From assembly GCA_031282435.1 (NCBI GenBank), contig JAITDS010000167.1, positions 1 to 33,192 on the forward strand: a stretch of 33,192 nt of DNA, given 5' to 3'. Below the pieces are notes generated by a model. The model did no database searches, was not told where the DNA came from, and saw nothing but the letters and a program-made list of their open reading frames with translations. Position 1 is the first letter of the stretch, and each line of letters begins with the position of its first letter. Position numbers and translations under genes: made by a program. Below are positions 29,384 to 33,192 of this stretch, one piece after another. The stretch is from Spirochaetaceae bacterium (lineage in GTDB: Bacteria > Spirochaetota > Spirochaetia > Treponematales > Breznakiellaceae).

Positions 29384-32314
29384 TTAGTTTTTCTTTAATT
29401 TAAGCGCGGGATACTGACCATTCGATAGGCCGCTAAAGTCCCAATCGCTTTCACTAAATCCCAGCGTCTCTGTCCAGAAAGCCCTGTCTCTAAGTTGGTT
29501 CGGCGTTGCGGGAGCGCCATTGGTATCGTTTGCCACGCCGCTTTCTACGGGTGCGGTAACCGGGACGCCGTCTTTATTCAGGCTCGTTCCAACAGGCATT
29601 GTGGCAAGCGCGTAGTTGTTGACGAGCCGTCCGCCCGCATTAGTAGCGTCAAGCGCGGGATACACGAGTCCCGCGACACGGCCAACGTGGTAGGCTGTGC
29701 CGCTTTTGACCGCCGCCGTAACGCTTGTATTAAGCGCTATGCTGTTTTCGATTTTTGCGTTGGTGTTGTTCAAAAAGCCTGCCAAACCGCCCGCAACACT
29801 AACCGTAGTGGCGCTGTCATTGTTTTTGTACGCAACAATTTCCGTTGTGGAGTAACAATTACTAATGTTCAGTTGGCCTGATACCGGGGAACTGTCGCCT
29901 TCGAAATCGCCTCCCCCCTCGGATGTGGCGATAATGCCTCCAACCCGGATTGTATAGCCGGCTCCATAAACGGTTTCCTTTATTGAACCGCCGGTTCTAC
30001 AATTTTTAATGGTAACACTGCCCGCGTTATCGCCAAATTTTCCAATTATTCCACCTATTGCTACAACAAAACTTCCACCGGTATTATTCAAATCGGCTAT
30101 TATGTCAAGGTCGGATTCGCAGTTTTCTATTAACAAATTAATAGCTTTGACACTATCACTCTTATATGCCTGTCCCATAATCCCGCCTGCAAGCAGGTAG
30201 TTGCTGGCGCTAACTGATCTATACTTTAACTCTCCGGTAACGGATACGTTTCTGATAGTGTAATCACCGCCGTTGCCTCGTATGCCTCCAACTACCGCGC
30301 CAAAAAATATGGCGCCTGTTATACCAATCCCGTCTTCTATAGTGCTAACCTGAACTTTTAAGTTTTCTATAACCACGCCGTCCGCGATACTATCGAACAA
30401 ACCGGTATCCTTGTTGCCGTTAGAAAGTTGCAATTTAATGGTTTTACCGTTGCCGTTAAACTTTCCGGCGTAGTTGTTAGGGCCGTCCCAGTCGTCGGGC
30501 AGAGTTGTAAGGTCTATGTCGTTGGCTAGGTAGTAGTTTTCGCCGGGTTTCATCTCTGCCAAGTCGTTAGGGCTGTACACCACTAGATACAGCGGATCCC
30601 CGCTGCCGGAGTTCGATACGTCATAGCTTAACGCTATCGCGACATTGGACTTTGGGGTTGACGGCGGCGTTACCGTAACACGGTACGGAGTTAGTTTCGC
30701 GTTTGCGTCACTACTCTTCGGCTCCCCCAGCATAACAACAAAAGATACCGGCGGATTTTCATCGTTGGCTGTCTCTTGGTCTATGGACACCGACCACGCG
30801 TTATTATCCCCCGTTACATTCGCGGTAAATGTTTGGCCGCCGGACGTTGTTACTTCGACGTTAGTTACTTTGTAGGCGGGTGTGCCGGTATTGCCCTCAA
30901 GAGACACGGTCCCTTTCCATGTAAGCGCGGTTTTGGGATTGCTGAACGTTACCGTATACTCCTGCGAATACTGTTCTTCTCCCGCTGTAACCTTAAACTT
31001 TACAACAAGCTCGCTCCCGTAAGCGGGCAGGTTGAATTTCTTTTTTGTCTCTGTGGCCTCCGCGTAATTGAACGGATTTCCGTTCCCTATGGTTACCGTT
31101 ACTACGGCATCCTTGTAAGTAGGAGCGCAGTTTTCTATTTCGGCAGTCTTCTGACCGGCAAGCACCCTGTAACTGTAAGATGTTGTTGTGGGTGTGAAGT
31201 TTATCAAATACGCTCCGCTATCGGAATCTTTTATCTGCAAGTTCATCAAAGTTGAATCCGTCTCCGCTTCCTCATCCGGCGGCGGCACTATGGTAACAGT
31301 GTAGTTTGAGGAAATGCCGGAGTTTGTTACCTCAAAATTCACTTTTATTGCCGCGCTTCCTTTAGGCGGAATCGGCACTTTCCAGTACTGATACTCGGCA
31401 GGCTTTGGCTGCTCCGCCGCAGGGGTCGGAGTTTCGGCATCTTCTCCTCCGGCCGCTTCTACATCATTCTTGTAAACCGACATTTGCGTAGAGGACGGTT
31501 GCGCGGCGGGTTCGGGAAGGTCATCAACAGGGATTTCTTCCGCCCCAAACTCTTCCGTGTTTGTAAGGGTTATCGTAGAGCCGTTGCTGTTCGGATAGGT
31601 GGTGAAGATAAGGTTTGCGTTTGCGCCAACATCCTCGACGGAAAGTTCCACCGTGTATTCGTAGCGGGCGGTGCTAAAGTATTTGCCGTCTCCGGTGAGC
31701 AGGGTTCCGTTGTTGGGATTACCGGCACTGTCCTCGCCCTCCAAGTTTCTTTTGCCTATATCCAGTTCGTATACTACGGCAAGATAGGCCAAAGAAGCGT
31801 CCGTTCCGGGCGCTTTTATTGTTACAAGATAGTTGTAGGATTTTCTGGCGTTTGTAACCGTTACGGTAACGAGTGTGTTCTTCTGCGATTTAGCGGCGGG
31901 TTCCGGTATGGCGATTCCATCCAGCGTGGCCGGCCCCTTTACGGCTTCGGCCATAGCGCCTTTTCTGCCGCCCAGTTCCCATGAGATAAGAACTGTGGCG
32001 TTTTCATCCTCCGCTTCCGCCGCCGCGGTTATAGTTCCGTGGCTTAGTTCCGCGTCCGCTACGGTGTAATCGCCTGTTGTATGGTTTACCTGCGGGGAGA
32101 CGAGGTTGATTTTAGACTCGTCACCGGCGTAGTAGAAGCTTAATTGTTTAAGGAAGAAGCCCTCTGAAGGAAGAGGTCTTGCCGCCGGTTTGTTGTTCAC
32201 TTCCGACTGGGGAATGTCTATAACGCCTTCCGCGCCTTGGCATCCTGAGAGCATAAAGATTCCCGCTAAAAAAACGGTTGAAAAAAAAGTTTTAATGTTT
32301 TTAAAAGTTTTCAT
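29384..32314 (-). CDS. Large surface lipoprotein, cadherin-like and GLUG repeats
   Basis: 976 residues. Signal MKTFKNIKTFFSTVFLAGIFMLSGCQG with a good lipobox LSGC (Cys ~25). Residues ~45-560 hold several cadherin-like beta-sandwich segments (DASLAYLAVVYELDIG, DSTLMNLQIKDSDSG, then FTPTTTSYSYRVLAGQ), separated by an acidic Pro/Ala/Thr-rich linker near 270-310. From ~590 a right-handed-helix-like region with GLUG-type repeats follows (GLFDSIADGVVIENLKV, GGIRGNG..IRNVSVTG, AGGIMGQA, GGIIGKFG..VTIKNCRTGG, GGLAGFLNN), ending in DWDFSGLSNGQYPALKLKKN. This resembles adhesins or carbohydrate-contacting surface proteins; function is inferred. AAGGCGG precedes the ATG. Monocistronic by context. Confidence 0.82.
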   Translation of the reverse strand: MKTFKNIKTFFSTVFLAGIFMLSGCQGAEGVIDIPQSEVNNKPAARPLPSEGFFLKQLSFYYAGDESKINLVSPQVNHTTGDYTVADAELSHGTITAAAEAEDENATVLISWELGGRKGAMAEAVKGPATLDGIAIPEPAAKSQKNTLVTVTVTNARKSYNYLVTIKAPGTDASLAYLAVVYELDIGKRNLEGEDSAGNPNNGTLLTGDGKYFSTARYEYTVELSVEDVGANANLIFTTYPNSNGSTITLTNTEEFGAEEIPVDDLPEPAAQPSSTQMSVYKNDVEAAGGEDAETPTPAAEQPKPAEYQYWKVPIPPKGSAAIKVNFEVTNSGISSNYTVTIVPPPDEEAETDSTLMNLQIKDSDSGAYLINFTPTTTSYSYRVLAGQKTAEIENCAPTYKDAVVTVTIGNGNPFNYAEATETKKKFNLPAYGSELVVKFKVTAGEEQYSQEYTVTFSNPKTALTWKGTVSLEGNTGTPAYKVTNVEVTTSGGQTFTANVTGDNNAWSVSIDQETANDENPPVSFVVMLGEPKSSDANAKLTPYRVTVTPPSTPKSNVAIALSYDVSNSGSGDPLYLVVYSPNDLAEMKPGENYYLANDIDLTTLPDDWDGPNNYAGKFNGNGKTIKLQLSNGNKDTGLFDSIADGVVIENLKVQVSTIEDGIGITGAIFFGAVVGGIRGNGGDYTIRNVSVTGELKYRSVSASNYLLAGGIMGQAYKSDSVKAINLLIENCESDLDIIADLNNTGGSFVVAIGGIIGKFGDNAGSVTIKNCRTGGSIKETVYGAGYTIRVGGIIATSEGGGDFEGDSSPVSGQLNISNCYSTTEIVAYKNNDSATTVSVAGGLAGFLNNTNAKIENSIALNTSVTAAVKSGTAYHVGRVAGLVYPALDATNAGGRLVNNYALATMPVGTSLNKDGVPVTAPVESGVANDTNGAPATPNQLRDRAFWTETLGFSESDWDFSGLSNGQYPALKLKKN

Positions 32315-32444
32315 GGTAATCCGCCTTAAATAAAAAGAGATAGAGATTCCCGCAAACTGCCGGAACGGAAAGTTAAAGAATAGGTTTAACGCTTTTAAGG
32401 CGGATGAATATACTGTTTTGAAAAAAGGCTTAAATAATGTTGTC

Positions 32445-32458
32445 GGGGGGGGGGGGGG
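32445..32458. repeat. Run of 14 G
   Basis: Fourteen G about 130 bases upstream of the large lipoprotein start (as 14 C on that gene's coding strand). This distance could place it in or above its promoter. Same length as five other tracts in the window. Confidence 0.9.
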
Positions 32459-32652
32459 CGTTTCTAGGTGTATTTTATTTAAATCGATGGTCTTCCGTTA
32501 CGCCGAAGGCAACCCGCGCCGCGTCTGAAACATTTGGGAAAACTGATTTTTCGTATGAGCCGTGTACTGCGGCTAAGGTTTTCATAAGATACAATATAAT
32601 ATGAAACGAGCGGATATGCAAGGCAAAAGCCGCGGCGGTATTACATTCAGCG

Positions 32653-32681
32653 TTTCCGCGTAAAAACAGGCTGTATATAAT
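32653..32681 (+). promoter_or_regulatory. Possible promoter for micro-ORF/hairpin region
   Basis: TATAAT at 32676-32681 with a weak -35 TTTCCG at 32653-32658 (17-base spacer), followed by AAAAAGGAGG and an ATG at 32705. A second TATAAT (32595-32600) lies directly before another short frame (ATG 32601). Confidence 0.35.
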
Positions 32682-32704
32682 AGTATATAACAGAAAAAGG
32701 AGGC

Positions 32705-32764
32705 ATGTTTACGGGATATAGCACGGACTTAACGAATGAACCACATCGCGGCAAGCGCGCCTAA
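32705..32764 (+). CDS. Possible 19-residue leader peptide
   Basis: ATG with a near-perfect ribosome site (AAGGAGG ending two bases before it) opens a 19-codon frame MFTGYSTDLTNEPHRGKRA ending in TAA. Small hairpins follow at once (GGTC/GACC at 32764-32774 and GTTTGC/GCAAAC at 32779-32793). No downstream + strand gene is visible in the window, so a leader peptide is only one option; it may be a remnant or chance. No known family. Confidence 0.3.
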   Translation: MFTGYSTDLTNEPHRGKRA

Positions 32765-32833
32765 GGTCGAAGACCGGCGTTTGCGGCGCAAACCCGTCTA
32801 CTACCATTTTTTATTTGGCGTTGCCAACTCGAA

Positions 32834-33117
32834 CCGCCCTAAAGGGCGGTGGAGCAGACCCCACTGCGAATAAAACCCCTTCCGCCCATTGATTGGCAAA
32901 TGGCGGAAGGGTAAAAAATTAGCGGGGCGGTGATGAAAAGTCATAGCTGCCGCCGCCCCGCCGGTTACCCGGCGGGGCGGCGGCAGCGTTAAGGCTGTTT
33001 TTTTTTCAGTGCGCCTTAACGCCGCCATTTCCGCTGTTCAGGCCGCCTTGGGCTGTAACCCAAGACGGTCTGTGCAGCCTGTTTCAAAACAAGTTTTGAA
33101 ACGATGCCCGCATGGGC
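32834..33117. repeat. Cluster of tandem hairpins at right end
   Basis: Successive stems: CCGCCCT/AGGGCGG (32834-32849); CCCTTCCGC/GCGGAAGGG (32877-32911); a perfect 19-bp stem GCTGCCGCCGCCCCGCCGG with loop TTAC (32946-32987); CGTTAAGGC/GCCTTAACG enclosing nine T (32987-33021); CCGCCTTGGG/CCCAAGACGG (33043-33068); GTTTCAAAAC/GTTTTGAAAC (33081-33102); GCCC/GGGC (33106-33117). The last stems may end transcription of the minus-strand gene beyond. I see no gene in this stretch. Confidence 0.7.
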
Positions 33118-33192
33118 TTATTGTTCTGGGAATACCGCTATGGAACCGGCCGGTGGCATATCCGCATTTTCGCCAATGTCCTCCATGCCCCA
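33118..33192 (-). CDS. C-terminal fragment of a minus-strand gene
   Basis: Open from the window edge to TAA at 33118; the last 24 residues read WGMEDIGENADMPPAGSIAVFPEQ in part acidic sequence. A hairpin follows within bases of the stop. Too short to recognise; the reading frame could also be chance. Confidence 0.35.
   Translation of the reverse strand, partial: WGMEDIGENADMPPAGSIAVFPEQ

Noticed and set aside
32801-33028. 75-codon minus-strand open frame
   Set aside because: It passes through four strong hairpins, is low-complexity and has no ribosome site.
1-33192. tRNA, rRNA, prophage or transposase genes
   Set aside because: Searched by eye on both strands; no cloverleaf, rRNA core, integrase, transposase or phage structural motif was found.

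Overview
This is an ordinary-looking chromosomal stretch of a spirochaete, most likely a gut (termite/ruminant-type) Treponema. Support: a DUF4912 + GH57/DUF1957 + lipoprotein trio typical of treponemes, many lipoproteins with relaxed lipoboxes, a cadherin-like/GLUG surface lipoprotein, and metabolic genes (selenium-type YedE, RACo-like corrinoid activator) that would suit an acetogenic, selenium-using gut spirochaete. The genus is inferred; no rRNA or tRNA gene was seen.

Layout. 1-980: a gene-free, C-rich array of six imperfect tandem repeats. 1057-4463: a three-gene ABC operon of GldA/GldF/GldG type. 4670-5851: malic enzyme. 6174-9748: a tight three-gene spirochaetal operon (DUF4912 protein, GH57-like protein, lipoprotein). 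10293-11408: UreI/AmiS-type amide channel plus nicotinamidase. 11730-12146: small exported protein. 12319-14807: M29-type aminopeptidase overlapping a TrkH/KtrB potassium transporter. 15223-18375 (minus): EF-G-like GTPase and a YitT-family membrane protein. 18586-20805 (minus): lipoprotein ending in a glycine-rich (ALK-like) domain. 21548-22869: selenium-type YedE overlapping DUF3343. 23135-25069: 2Fe-2S/ASKHA corrinoid-activator-like protein. 25410-26311: rhomboid protease plus a small membrane protein. 26378-28736 (minus): ribonuclease Y followed by YmdB-type phosphoesterase. 29384-32314 (minus): 976-residue surface lipoprotein. 32560-33117: non-coding region rich in hairpins, with one or two possible micro-ORFs. 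33118-33192: C-terminal end of a minus-strand gene cut by the window edge.

The unusual content is between the genes. At least four repeat systems share the intergenic space: (i) the C-rich tandem array at the left end, with an isolated inverted copy at 22920-23033; (ii) seven copies of a modular element made of three conserved boxes and variable hairpins, which resembles from memory the Flavo-1 RNA motif and shows covariation between boxes; (iii) five copies of a palindromic element starting GGACTTGTTC, two of which flank the channel-nicotinamidase pair as direct repeats; (iv) runs of C or G, six of which are exactly 14 long, two forming C-run/G-run hairpins. Related G/C palindromes also sit in frame inside the gldG-like gene. 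No CRISPR array, prophage, transposase or recognised defence system is visible.
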